A stretch of 64,000 nucleotides of DNA from Acanthamoeba sp. SK_2022b (Eukaryota > Discosea > Longamoebia > Acanthamoebidae): contig JANDJZ010000135.1 in the NCBI GenBank assembly GCA_027943245.1, positions 53,694 through 117,693 on the forward strand. The letters run 5' to 3'. The translations under genes and the position numbers were made by a program. The notes below the pieces were generated by a model. That model saw only the letters and a program-made list of their open reading frames with translations. It did no database searches and was not told the DNA's origin. Positions 32,721 to 44,393 of the stretch are shown here, in pieces (position 1 is the stretch's first letter; every line of letters starts with the position of its first letter).

Positions 32721-35700
32721 TCAGGCGGTCGCCGAGCGGTGAAAGGGCTGGGCGCCGTGCGGGTGGCGGAGTTGCTCAGCAGAGGCCGGGATGGCCGTGG
32801 CCGCGCCCTCCCTGCGGAGGCGTTGTTTGCAGAGGCCTCCCGCGCTGTCCTCGTCGTTGCTGCCCGTGCCGCTGTCCTGCTGCTGCTGCTGCGGTGGCAG
32901 GGCCTTGGGCGGGGCCCCGTTCGCGTCCAGGGCCACGGCATCGAAGCCGTCGTCCGACGGCGGGGAGAACTCGGGCGACGACGGCGGCGACGGCGACGGC
33001 GAGGAGGTCGCGACGGGGTGCCTGAGCTTCCAGGCGGCGATGGTCGAGGCGAGCTGGTCCTTGCTGAAGGGCTTGGAGAGCCAGCCGTCCATGCCGCACG
33101 CGCTGCAGCGCTCCTGGTACTCGGAGGTGGTCGAGGCCGTGAGGGTGACGATGGGCGTGCGGGGCAGCTTCGCGGCGCGCTCGCGCTCGCGGATGCGGGT
33201 CGAGGCGATGAAGCCGTCCATGACGGGCATCTGCAGGTCCATGAGGACCACGTCGAAGCCCTGGCCCTCGGGCCGCTGGGCCATGAGGTCGAGCCCGATC
33301 TGGCCGTTGCCGGCGATGGCCACCTCGCAGCCGAGCGACGTCAGCATGAGCTTGGCCACCTTCTGGTTCACCACGTTGTCCTCGACCAGCAGCACGCGCG
33401 TGCCCTGCAGCGACTGGTACAGCTCCTGCTGCTGCTTCTGCTTCTTGCTCGCCGCGCTGCCCGACTTGACGATCACGCTGCCCCCGCGCCGGCCGCCGGC
33501 CGACTTGGCGGCCTCGGCGTCGACGTCGACGGCCATGCTCCCCGAGGCCACGCCGTCGCCCGCGCTCGCCACGCGCTGCAGGGGCAACGCGTCTGTCGAC
33601 TGCGTGAGCGTCGACGGGCCCTTGCCGTCGTCGGCGCTCTCGTTCTGGTGAGCGGGGCTCCCGGCGTTGCCGTTGCTAACGTTGCCGACGGTGTGACGGC
33701 GATCGCCCGTGTTGCTGTCGTCGTGGTCCTGCGGCTGCACGACCACCTGTTGCTGCTGTTGCTGTTGGTGATGGTGGTGGCCCTTGTTGACCGAGTCGGC
33801 GCGCTGCCGACGCGGGCGGGTGGTCTGCTGGGGCAGCGAGTGCGCGTGGCTGGGCCTCCGCTTGCGCGGCGACGACGACGACGACGACGAGGACGAGGCC
33901 AGGCACGACTCCGCGGCGAGCGAGTGTCGACGGGCCCAGCGCCGGTCGGCCGAGGCCAGGAGGAGGGCGTCTTTGTTGTCGACAACGAGGCACTCGGCGC
34001 CCTCGGACCTGCGGCGGAGGCTCAGCGAGTCGGCCGACTGGTGGCGCACGGCCTCCTGGGCCGTCTCCTGGTGGACTGGGATGTCGACGGAAAAGCTGAA
34101 CGTGGAGCCCTTGCCCGGCCGCGAGTGGCAGTCGATGTAGCCGTTCATGGCCTCGCACAGGAGCTTGCTGACGGCGAGGCTGAGGCCGGGCCCGCCGGGG
34201 AGGCCCTTCTTGACCGAGTCGTCGATGAGGGGCAGCTCGAAGAGGTGGGGCACGAGGTCGGCGTGGATGCCGACGCCCGTGTCCTCCACGCGCACCTCGA
34301 TCCGGTTGTAGCTCAGGCGCGTGTTGCTGAGGGAGAGGCGCACGAGGCCCTTCTCCGGCGTGTACTTGATGGCGTTGGAGGCCACGTTGAACAGCACCTG
34401 TCGGAACCGCTTGGGGTCGCCGAAGCGCTGCGGGTAGCGCACGTCGATGTTGGTCTCGAGCGTGATCTGCTTCTTGAAGGCCGACGGCTTCAGGATGCTC
34501 AACACCTGGTTGAACTGGCATGTCGACAAATACAAGTGACGTCAGCACTTGAAATAAAATTAATAAACAAATAAATAAAAATATTAAATAATGTGGTGGT
34601 AAGGGGGGGGAGAGGGTACCTCGGCGACGATGGAGAAGGACGTGCACTGGAGTCGGAGTTGGCAGGCGGTGATGGCGCGAAAGTCGAGGAGGTTGTCCAT
34701 GATACAGAGCATGACGTGGCCCGAGTCCACGATGCGGCGCACGCACTCCTTTTCGATCCACAGGCGGTTGGGCAGCGAGTCGACGACCTGTGCGGCCAGC
34801 GCCAGGATGCCGTGGAGCGGCGCCTTGATCTCCCTCCCGACGTGGGCCAGCAGCTCGGCCTTGGGGTCGACGCTGATCGCGGCCGCAGTGACGGCGGCGG
34901 CGCTGGCGGTCGACCGTTGGGCGAGTCGCAGCTTGGCCGACATCGACGGGCCGTGCCTCGGCGGCGAGTGGAGCAGAAGGGCCACGACGGCAACGGCCAG
35001 CAGGCCCAGCCCACAGCACACGAGCTTGGTGCCCGGGGTGAGTTCTGTGCCAAAATGGGAGGGAAGCGTGTCAGTCAAAGCCCAGAGCGGGTCGAGACCG
35101 GACAGGAGCGAACCGAGTGTGGCGGTGGCCGAGGGAGAGGTCGCGGGCGAGGCAGAAGCGATGAAGTGGACGATGAAGCCTTGGAGGATGAGACCACACA
35201 CGGCGGCAAAGGCACAGCGAGGAGCGCCGACGAGGAAGAAGAGGACCGGGACCCAAGTCAGCCTGTGGAACGGTGGGAGGGGTGAGGGCACGGGTCTGTG
35301 GTTTGCAAAAGGAAAAGTCAAAGAAAAAAGGAAAGTCGACAAAATCACGTGCGCGGAGTTCATCCGGCAAATCGGGAGAAAGAATATTGTGGGGTAGTAC
35401 TGGTGATGCGACCAGTACGCGTAGCTGACTATCGCGCGATCAGCGGGGCCAACAACATTAAATAAGTGTATAAACCGATGTATGAAAAGAGGTAGAAGCT
35501 AACAAGGAACCACACAGAAAACAGGGACAACAAGTCCTTTGTCCACATGCGTGGAACAGGCGAGTAACGCAACAGACCGCGCAACATAACAAATATCAAG
35601 AGATAACAGATAGAACAGCTGGGCGTGGCGCGATTCGGGAGGTAGGGAGTAGGTGAGGTACCAAGTGAAGAACTCGGAGGCGATGCCGTAGTTGAGGGCC

Positions 35701-36086
35701 AGCGTGAGGGCCAGCGTGTCGGCGTGAAAGGCAAAGGCCAGCAGGGTGGGCCACACTTGCCGCGTTCGGGCGAGGTAGCCGAGCGTGCCGACGGACACGG
35801 CCGTCGAGGCCAGCAGCAGCGCCAGCGCCAACGAGAGTGGCGATGAAGGCGAGGCAGCGTGAACCGAGCGCGAGGTGAGCTCGATGGAGAGGAGGAGTGA
35901 GGCGTGCTGCAGGATGGAGAGTGTGATGGCGCAGCCCACCACCGCCCGCTTCACGTACTCCGGCAGACGGAGGGGCGGAAGAGAGGAGGTGGAGAAGGGT
36001 CCGGCCTCCTCAGGCACCAAGAGGGAGAGACCCGAAGATGAGGAAGAATGGGAAGAGGGATTGAGGGAACACGGTGGCGACTTCAT
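32721..36086 (-). CDS. Membrane hybrid histidine kinase with degenerate H-box
   Basis: Exons 36086-35662, 35262-34620 and 34514-32721 join in phase to 953 residues. The N-terminal 300 residues have about six to eight membrane helices. A dimerisation region follows with LLAHVGREIKAPLHGILAL, where classical kinases have SHEIRTP: the phospho-accepting His position is Arg (codon 34836-34834). The ATPase part looks intact: N box FRQVLFNVASNAIKYT, G1 VEDTGVGI and G2-like GGPGLSLAVSK. A Ser/His/Gln-rich linker of about 200 residues with poly-His and poly-Gln leads to a full receiver domain: LLVEDNVVNQK, VVLMDLQMPVMDG (phospho-Asp), VTLTAS and LSKPFSK. The C-terminal 100 residues are Ser/Pro-rich. 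It may act as a pseudokinase or a phosphatase for its receiver, or take phosphate from a partner kinase. Confidence 0.88.
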
Positions 36087-37229
36087 GAGGGGTGATGTGA
36101 AGTTGGTTGGTTGAGGGGGAAGATAATACAATTATCTTGGAGTTCGCAACCTTTTAATGGGATGGAAGGTATGATGTTGTGTTCTGGCGCAGAAGTAAAA
36201 TGAAAAGACGAGGGCAGTGGCCTTTCTTGTAGTCTGGGCGTGAAGTCGGCAAGAAGACCAGCCGGCATTGGTGGCTCCGGAGGAGCACGAAAGAGCTGTC
36301 CCTCTGCCTCACCGGGGCCTGCCTCGGTGCGTTACACCGCCGAGAGTGACCTGACGGTTGCTGCAGGCACGTCAGCTGCGCTCTCTTCTTGCTCGACCTG
36401 CCGCGAAATTCGAGCTTCCGCCAGCCTCGCTGTTGCATTGGACGCCTTTATGCGCGCATTCCAATCATTCCTCGTGAGCTTTCGGAGCGAAGCTTGTCCT
36501 GATTGGTTAGTGTCTACCCTCATCCCGCAGAACCGTCATGACTACCGCGGTTCACGCAAGGCAGGTGAGAGAGAAGGAAGAAAGGTGGCGGCATGCTGTG
36601 ACGCAAGGCACGCGAAACATGAACCAAGCATTGAAAATGATCCTTTATGGCAACTGAGCCACACGCCTGTTGCAGGCTAACGATTGCATGGCTTCGCGCC
36701 GGAGCTCGCCATCAACGGGGCCTGACGCCGAGCTTTCCCGTACGAACCGCGCGACCGCCACGCACAAGCGCACGGCCACTCTGCCAACCCACCTCAATCG
36801 GCCTCAACCCGCGATCGCGTTGGCCCTTGCCCTGATGGCCCTACCCCTTTCCACCGTTTTCTACAGATCGTGACCCCGGTGGCTGGTTTTCGAGACGAGC
36901 TGCTGGAGTCGTAACGTATCGGGTAGCGCTCGCGCTGGGGTGCTGTTGCCCTACTAGAACAAGGATTGTTGTGGAGAGTGGGTGTAACGCTACAAGGGCC
37001 CGTGTGGCGTCCAACCCTCCACCCCAAAGTGTCCCGACCAAGTGAGTCCCCTCGAGGCGAGCGTGCTATGCAGCCCGGGTATGTGGGGACACGAGGTGGT
37101 GCGCTATCCCCCCTCCACAAAGAAACGTAGAGACAGAGACGGAGATGATGGTGTAGTAATACAGCACTATATATATGCGCGCGTTGCGCACGAGCGGGAG
37201 GGGGGAGACACGAGATAGAGCAGTTGCTG
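36087..37229. other. About 1.1 kb without a confident gene
   Basis: A minus-strand frame at 36523-36332 (start MRVDTNQSGQ, helical and rich in Ala/Arg/Glu) looks coding-like but has no recognised family or clear partner exon. It could be a small protein or a lone exon. The rest holds the probable 5' leader of the kinase gene and the 3' region of HPS1. Confidence 0.4.
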
Positions 37230-39847
37230 TTATTTGTTCTTGCGGTCAAGAAGGATGGCCACCAGATTGCGGTCGTAGTGGGTGATGCTCTTCACCGAGA
37301 GCACGCCCAGGTAGAGGGTGTAGAGCTCGTAACACCGCAGCCCGCTCCGCGACGGGAAGATGTGCTCCACCAGCTTCTTGTAGAACTTGTGCGTCTGCGG
37401 CCCTCTACACAAACGTAGTGCCCCCCCCCCCAAAAAAACGTCAGCACGAAGAACATGAAGTAGAGAGGAGAGGGGGGGGGGGCGAGCAAACCTTTGTGCG
37501 ATGAAGGGCTGGTCATGGTTGAAAGGCAGCTCGAAGCCTTCCATGTCCTCCACCCACAGCCGGTACGAGTACTGGAACGCGCCAGACTTCATCGTCATGG
37601 CGTGGTGGCCCTCCGACAGGTGCTGCTGGGCCTGCACCCAACAAGACCGGTCGTGTGAGAAGCCACCACCCTCCCCCCCCGCTAAGATGGTCAAAGACAA
37701 GAGAGGAGAGGAGATGAGAGGAGGAGGAGGAGGAGGGCAAACCCGGTAGCACATGTCCCACACTTTGGAGCGAAGGATGAGCTTCATGCGCAGGGCCTCC
37801 TCGGGCTTGGGCGAGAACACGGGCCCGTGCACGGCCGTGATGGGCGGCGCGATCACCCTGCGCGCGCGCGCGCGCGATCGATCGAACAGGTGAGCCGCGT
37901 GTGCGTGCGCGCGCGCGTGTTGCACACACGAGGGGAGCGTTACCGGTTGAAGGTTCGGTCGACAAAGATGAAGTGGATGAGGCCCGGGAACTGGTGGAGG
38001 AAGGAGAGCACGGGCAGGTGGGTGTGCTCCTTGGTGATGAGGTAGGTGGCGTAGTTGCGGATCATGCCCCGCAGCTGGTCCCTGATCTCGTCCAGCCGGT
38101 CCCGCTCCGCCGGCTGGCCCTTGGCCCCGCTGGACGGGTGGTTCGAGGTGATGATCACCAGCGTGGTCATCCGCTCCAGCTCGGCGTAGTAGACCCACCG
38201 CGGCGTGTACTTGGGCGTTCTGCGTGCGAGCGTAGGCTCAGCCATGTTTATTTTATATATTTTATAGTTTATAGTTTATATTTTAATGGCTGGCGTACCG
38301 GAGATGCAGCAGCTTGTACGACGTCGAGTTCTCGGGGTCGAATGGCTGTCGCAAGTTGTAGTCCAGCTCAGGGAACGGATGGTCAAAGTCGACCTACCCA
38401 CACACGCCAATTTAGACAAACTAAACTAAATTAAAATTAAATAAAATTAAAATTTAAGACAAACTAAACTAAATTTTAAAAAAATAAATTAAAATTAAAA
38501 TTATAATCCGATAAAATAACGTACGTCGTCGAGGGAGAGGCCCAGGTCCTCGCTCGATTCGCCGACGGTGCCCCGCTCCCGCTTGTGGTGCGGATCGGCT
38601 CCGACGGTTTCGGTGTCGCCCTTGGCGGGCCCGCCCTGCGCGCGTCGCTCGGCCTCCTCCTCGGCGGCCTCCTCCCGCCGCTGTCGCGCGTCTTCGAGGC
38701 GCTCCCGCTCCCGGTCCTTCTCGCGCTCGATCTCCTCCTTGAGCGATCGGTGCGGCGCCACGTTGTGGGGCGAGGCCAGCGGCGACACAAAGCCGGCCTC
38801 GTCCGACGACGACGAGTCCTCCCGCCCCAGACCCTTGGGCTCCTGCTGTATATAATTTACAAAAAAAAACATTAATTATTAATATTAATATTATTTTTTA
38901 AAAAAACAAATAAATAAATAAGAGGGCACGTACGGCGAGCAGGGCGGTGCCGTCCATGGGGCTCGATGGAATCAGCGGCCTGTTGGCCTTGCGCGCAAAT
39001 GACTCTGCAGAGACACGCGCGCGCGATGATCGGTCACCGTGTGGCCAAGAGCAGCGTGGCAGCGCGCGCGCACACACACACGCGCGCGAAGAGGGAAGCG
39101 CGTACCCTGCGAGCCATCGATCAAAAATGCGTCGTCCTCTTCGTCCTCGCCGTCGATCCGGAGCGGCCTCCTTCGCTCGCCGCCCGCGCCGGCGCCGCCG
39201 CTGCTCTCGGCCTCCTCCATCTCGTCGGCTGTCTTGGCCCTCCCCCCGCTCCCGCCGTCGTCGCCGCTTCGCTCCCCCTGCTTCCCGTCCTCGTCGGAGG
39301 ACTCCTTGGCCTTGCCGCCGCTGCCGATGTCGACGTCGCTGGCGCCGGAGCCGAGGTGCAGCCCGTCCACGTCGGCCTCGGCGTCGGCGTCGACCGGCGT
39401 GCCCGGCGGCGCCCCGTCGTCCTCGACAAAGGCCACCTTCTTCTTGGCGGCCTTGGGCTTCTTGAAGTGGGTCAGCACGTGCTCCAGCAGCAGCTTGGCC
39501 GTCACCAGGTCGACCGCTCCCGTCACCGGAATACGAGACGTCTCCTGTACGAATGCAAGCAATTCATTTTATTATTTAAAAAAATAATAAAATAATAATA
39601 AAATTAAAATTGGGCGGGAAAATGGAACCTGGAAGGCCGACACGGAGAGGGCGGACTTCTCGCCGTAGCTGCCGTCCAATGCCCCGGGGAAGAAGGAGAT
39701 CATGTGGAGCATCTCCTGCAGCAGCAGCACCTGTTTCGAAGTGTGCGTCGACACAGACACAACAAACATGAATCAAATCACTTGCACAACTCCACCACAC
39801 CACACACAACCACACACACAACACACAACACACAACACACAACACAC

Positions 39848-39885
<38 letters not shown>

Positions 39886-42083
39886 GAAGTGGAGTGAAGG
39901 GAGGAGGGAGAGCTTCGTACACAGTCGCCGTTGAGTCCGATCTTGAACTCGCCCTTGTCGAGGTTCTCCATAAAGTCGGCGAGGAGGATGTCCCTGCCGC
40001 TCTCCACGGTCTCCTCCCGCTCGCTCTCCTGCTTCCGCTTGTCGAGCTCCTTCTCCCGCTGCTCCTCGCGCCACTGGTCGATGCGCTCGTCCCACCGCTC
40101 CCCGCTGGCGTCCCGCGAGGTCGCGCGGCTGCTCTTCCGCCGGATGTTCTTCTTCCGCCGTCGCGTGCTGACGTCATCTTCTTCGGCATTCGCGGCATTC
40201 GCCTTGCCGCCGAGGCCGGGGTTGAGCGACGACCGGCCGTTGTTGCCCAGCGGGCCGCTGTCGTCGGCCCCCACGAACAGGCGCTTGAAGGACTCTGACG
40301 CCTGGTTGATCTTCTCCCGCTCCTTCTGCATCTGCCGCGCATTCTTCTCCCTTTCCAGCTCCTGCGCCTTGATGCACACCTTGTCGTAGAGGCCGTCGCA
40401 TATGTCGGCGCTCAGTAGTCGCACGTTGTCCTGCGTGAACTTCCCATCTCTGGACGCAAATCACAAAGAGGGTCAGTCTACATTTTTCTTAAAAGAAAAA
40501 AAGAATGAGTAAATATTAATAAATAAATTCATATTTAAAATATGGACAAAAGGAGAGGCGCAAGTACTCGTCCCAGGTCAGCTCCTCAGAGGCAGACACG
40601 AAGCCTTCGTCCCTGTCCCGCTCGCTGAAGGGGGGGGGGGTGAGGCAGTGTGTACGTGGTGTGTGCGTGTTCACAGGAGGTGGCCCGTACCCGCTCTCTT
40701 GCGTGGAGAGGGTGGCCGACACCTGGGAGTAGTCCGCAGCGGGGATCACGGTCTCCTCCACCTCGCGCTCTGGAACGCCGGACAGCGCGATGGCGTTAGT
40801 TGAGTAGGACGGAGGGCGAGGGAGGCTGCGAGCACGGCGGCGAGAGGGGGAGAGAGAGAAGGGAGCACACCGTAGGGATGGAAGGTGGCCCTGAAGTCGT
40901 TGATCAGCAAGAGCATGTCGCTGGGGTCGATGTCCGGCGCCTGGATGCGAAGCATCGCGAAACATGAGATGGGGGGAGAGAGGCGGAGCCCGAGCAGTGC
41001 CCGGAGCGAGTAGAACGAGTGCAAGAGGGGGAGGGGGAGGCGGACCTTGTTCTTGGAGTAGGTGGCCAGCAGCTTCGTGCCAACGAAGAGCAGGCCGTGG
41101 GTGGCCAGAGGCTCCTGCTTGAGCGCGTTCTTGAGAGCCTTGAAGCATTCGCCTCGCGTTCGGTCATCCACCTCGAGCCGCTCCGTTGCCTGTTTTGTTT
41201 TTTGTTTTTTGTTTTTATTATTATTATTATTATATTTAATTTTTTATTGCATTTAATTGTTTTTGGTTATTGGTGTTTTGAGGAGAAAGCATCACGGGCA
41301 CGCGTTAGCTCGTTGCACCACGCCCGTCCACCACACGAGAGAGAGAGAGAGAAGAGGGACGCACCCGCACGAGCAGAGACTGCTGGCGATCAGAGAGCGC
41401 GCAGAGTGTGTCGATGATGTGCTGGATCGTGATCTTGTGTCGAGAGAAGGTGCTGGCGCGGAGAAAGAGACGTTTCTTGAGGTCAGTGGCCACACTCCGC
41501 CGTCTCTCTGCCACATCGAGTGTGCAAGCGGTGAAGAGAGAGAGAGAGAGAGGGCAACTACGCTACCTGTACTTGCCCTCTTCGATGGCCTGCCGCCCGA
41601 ACACCATGACCATGTGCTCGAATATCTGAGTGCGCGCCACGACACACGAGAAGGCCCGGGAGTCGCATCACACGAGACATTGAGGCGCAGTGCGTCACGG
41701 GGAGGGGCGAGGGCGGTACCTGACGCAGCAGGCTACGCAGGAACATCTCTGATTCGCCTTGATCGCTAACGACCAGGTAGCTCAGCTTCTCGTACTGCAG
41801 GAAGAGATTCGAAACGGGCAAGCGAATGAGTATGGCAGAGAAGCAAGAAAATGAGAAAACGAGGCGCTGCAAGATGGTCGCAGCATTTGTGGACGCAGAG
41901 GCAGAGCCTCACCTTCTGGAATACGAAGAGGGTGTGGCCGCAGGTCATCGATTTGAAGCGCTGGCCAAGGTTCTCCTTCATCATGATATGCGTATTCACG
42001 AGCACAAGGCTCAGAAGGCGCCCATCTTTATGGTCGTAATAGATGGGGTTGCCGCCCTCATCCGAGATGATGAAGTAACGCAT
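37230..42083 (-). CDS. HPS1: HPS1 homolog (BLOC-3 subunit)
   Basis: Eighteen exons: 42083-41913, 41794-41720, 41625-41567, 41494-41365, 41189-41046, 40940-40871, 40769-40691, 40624-40568, 40449-39921, 39730-39629, 39544-39106, 39004-38934, 38845-38525, 38393-38299, 38219-37944, 37857-37743, 37631-37492 and 37404-37230; all phases agree; 1015 residues. The N-terminus is longin-like (MRYFIISDEGGNPIYYD). Segments aligning with human HPS1 are HGLLFVGTKLLATYS (human HAFLLVHSKLLAFYS), PGLIHFIFVDRTFNRVIAP (PGLVHFIYVDRTTGQMVAP), VWDMCYRAQQHL, YSYRLWVEDMEGFEL and RCYELYTLYLGVLS (RCYELLALHLSVIP). HPS1 with HPS4 forms BLOC-3, the exchange factor for Rab32/38 in lysosome-related organelle traffic. The middle contains long Glu/Lys/Arg coiled segments and acidic Ser/Gly inserts absent from the 700-residue human protein. 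It is head-to-head with NDUFA13. Confidence 0.88.
39853..39881. repeat. (CA)n microsatellite with upstream ACACAAC repeats in an HPS1 intron
   Basis: About 30 bases of CA preceded by several acacaac units (39808-39850), in the intron between exons 9 and 10. Confidence 0.93.
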
Positions 42084-42369
42084 CGCGAGGCGTCCTCCAG
42101 TTGTGGTGGCTTCAATTCACTCGCCCCCTTCTCTTTCAATTACTCGCTTTTAAATCTTTCGCAATTATCGTTCACCACGGTTTGCTGGTGGCACGTTGGA
42201 GGCCTCAGTCTTCTTCCTCGCTGGCCCAAGTAGCTGCAGGATATCGAGTCCTCGCTCGCAACAGAAGTGGTGCAGTGTTGCTGTTGCCTTGTGCGTGCAG
42301 ATTTCGTGCAGCTACGGACAAACTGCTAAATCAATTTTTTTTCTGGCGTGATTGGAGCAAAGTAAAAAG
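42084..42369. promoter_or_regulatory. Shared divergent promoter region, HPS1 / NDUFA13
   Basis: 286 bases between two start codons on opposite strands; bidirectional control is inferred from spacing only. Confidence 0.4.
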
Positions 42370-43108
42370 ATGTACAAGGCGCCTTCGTCGCAGGAGACAG
42401 GTGGGGCACGCTACCGTCAGGAGCCCCTCTTCCGCCCCGAGGGCCCCGAATTCGAGCCCATCCCGCTCGAGAAGCGAAAGGCTTTCCAGTTCCGCCGCGG
42501 TCCCACTGGTAGCCACCCCCCCCCCCCACTATCATTTTGCGACGGGCTATTTTCATCTGGGAGATCTTGCTCGTGCCTATCTTTTTTTTCTTATGGAATG
42601 CGAGGTTAATTGAGGATAACTACAGGCAAGACCCTGTACGCCGCCTACTTTGGCGTGCTTGTGCTGGGTCACTACGTCTATGCCACTGGCGCTTGGGAGC
42701 AGCGAGACCTCTATGCTGAGCGCCACAATGTGTGGAGCAGCGTGACCACCTACCTCCAGGCCGAGGCTGATAGAAAGTGCGCCCAATTTGCCGCTTTTTT
42801 TTGGAGGATGAAGATTATGCATGATTTGTGCTGATTGCGAGAGCTTCTGCAGGTACTTGCAGAGTCGCAAGAGGCACATCGACATGGAGGAGAAGCAGCT
42901 CTTCCCTAAGGAGATCAGTGAGGGCACGAGGGAGGCCAACTACGAGGAGGCTCAGTTCAAGTACGCTATCCCCCCTTCCCACTAGAGCGCGGGCCAGGAT
43001 GCTGACCCGGTCCCCTTCTTCCGAAGGACGAGGTGGGTGCGTCCCTCCACGGATCCCTTCCAGCAGTGGCACTACGTCAAGAGGACGTTCGACAAGTCCC
43101 GCGAGTGA
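42370..43108 (+). CDS. NDUFA13: Mitochondrial complex I subunit NDUFA13 / GRIM-19
   Basis: Exons 42370-42508, 42626-42776, 42853-42960 and 43027-43108 join in phase to 159 residues. A single membrane helix (TLYAAYFGVLVLGHYVYATG) is followed by TTYLQAEADRKYLQ, matching human LPLLQAETDRRTLQ. KTRWVRPSTDPFQQW follows near the end (human TTRWVPP). This is the GRIM-19 family, an accessory subunit of NADH:ubiquinone oxidoreductase in the inner membrane; no cleavable presequence is expected and none is evident. Length is close to the family norm (about 145). The downstream sequence to 43522 holds no recognised gene. Confidence 0.87.
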
Positions 43109-43522
43109 TTGTCCGCACGCCTCAAAGGTTCGTACAGCAGCACGGCCGCGGTGCACGTCTTCTTACGTGAACCTGACGCGATCGATGCCTTGCGCCAACA
43201 GGAAGAGAGGTTGATGTCGCTCGCCTCTTCGATCCACGTCCTCTGCTCTATCGAGTTGTTACGTGTGCTGCGTACGCCAAGGAACCCAAAAAGACCTTTG
43301 TTTATACCTCTCGAGTAGTAGCAGCATCGCCCTGTAAGCTGAAGGAGGAAAGCTTCATGGCTCAGACGGGCGTTTGAATCTATTGAACACAAAACAAGAG
43401 GAACAGGCAGGCAGCACGCCTCTTCGAGGGAAAGGAGAGGCTCAAAGACGAGAAGCGACACAGACGACTCGAGAGGTGCAGGGTGGAGAAAGGGATTGGT
43501 TACATGAAAGCGACTGCTCCTC
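43109..43522. other. Convergent intergenic region
   Basis: 3' UTRs of NDUFA13 (plus) and the UEV gene (minus) meet here; no gene seen. Confidence 0.55.
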
Positions 43523-44184
43523 CTAAAAGTTGGTGCCCTCAGGAGGCTGCGAAAGCTTCCTGTTCTGTGCAGAAGTCATCTCGTTGCGCAGGCCCACAAG
43601 TATCGTCTCGATGCTGTACTCCTCCTTCCACTGCGCCAAAATGGCAAAGCCGCGAGGATCAACCTGCAAGATGAAATCAAAAGATAATGGATTAATCCTC
43701 GTGTCTCGCGAGAAAAGAGGCATTTTGGTGTCCATACCACGCCGTTCGACTGGTTGACGCAGGCCATGTTAATGCGAGACACGAATTTGACGGTGGGGGG
43801 CCTCTGGGGGTACTCGCTACCGCAGTTAATGTGAACGGTGTAGATGCGGCCCTCGTGTACAGACTGCAGTTTGGGTACAAAAATCAGCTTCAACAGGGAA
43901 GAGGAGCAGATTTTGAAGGGGGGGGGTACGTTAGGGGGGCCGATGATGGTGCCAGCCCAGCTGGACAGCATGCTGTCATCAGGATCAGCGAGACCATAGC
44001 TCACGGCACCATCGCCGATGCCCTTTTCACCCTTTTCGAGCTCCTCGAGAAGCTTGAAGTTGCGCGGGACTACACAATTCCAGAATGAGATGAACGGCAA
44101 TAAAACAAACACAACCTGACATGAGGTAAAAAAAAGAGGGCAAATCAAAATGGCGTACGTACCCTTGATGCCAGCCTTCGCCAT
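43523..44184 (-). CDS. UBE2V: UBE2V/MMS2-like ubiquitin E2 variant
   Basis: Exons 44184-44163, 44069-43930, 43863-43738 and 43663-43523 join in phase to 142 residues. The sequence [56 protein letters not shown] and ending QPPEGTNF parallels human UBE2V1/2 (MIGPPRT, PKYPEAPPSVRFVTKINM, PQPPEGQTY). As in all UEVs, the active-site Cys position is lost (segment [12 protein letters not shown]). UEVs pair with UBC13 to build Lys63 ubiquitin chains in DNA-damage tolerance and signalling. The first exon codes only MAKAGIK. Confidence 0.93.
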
Positions 44185-44393
44185 TTTGTTGTGTGTTTGA
44201 GAATGATGATGTACAACGACACAAAAACACTCAGCGAAATTGGCCACCACCCTGGTATGCACGCAGGAATGCGGAGCCTGCGAAATTCGGATTCGCCAGC
44301 AGTTATTAATGTCGACCGAGGTTTCGTGCTCGTTTGGGTGTCTTGTCGTGACTTCGTCTTGCAGCCAGCAGCGGATTGAAATCAAATCAAAAC
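44185..44393. promoter_or_regulatory. Shared divergent promoter region, UEV / MDH
   Basis: Only 209 bases separate the two start codons on opposite strands. Confidence 0.4.

Noticed and set aside
32694..34574. A 626-codon plus-strand open frame across the kinase gene
   Set aside because: It is the antisense of the GC-rich histidine-kinase exon; the minus strand carries all receiver and ATPase motifs.
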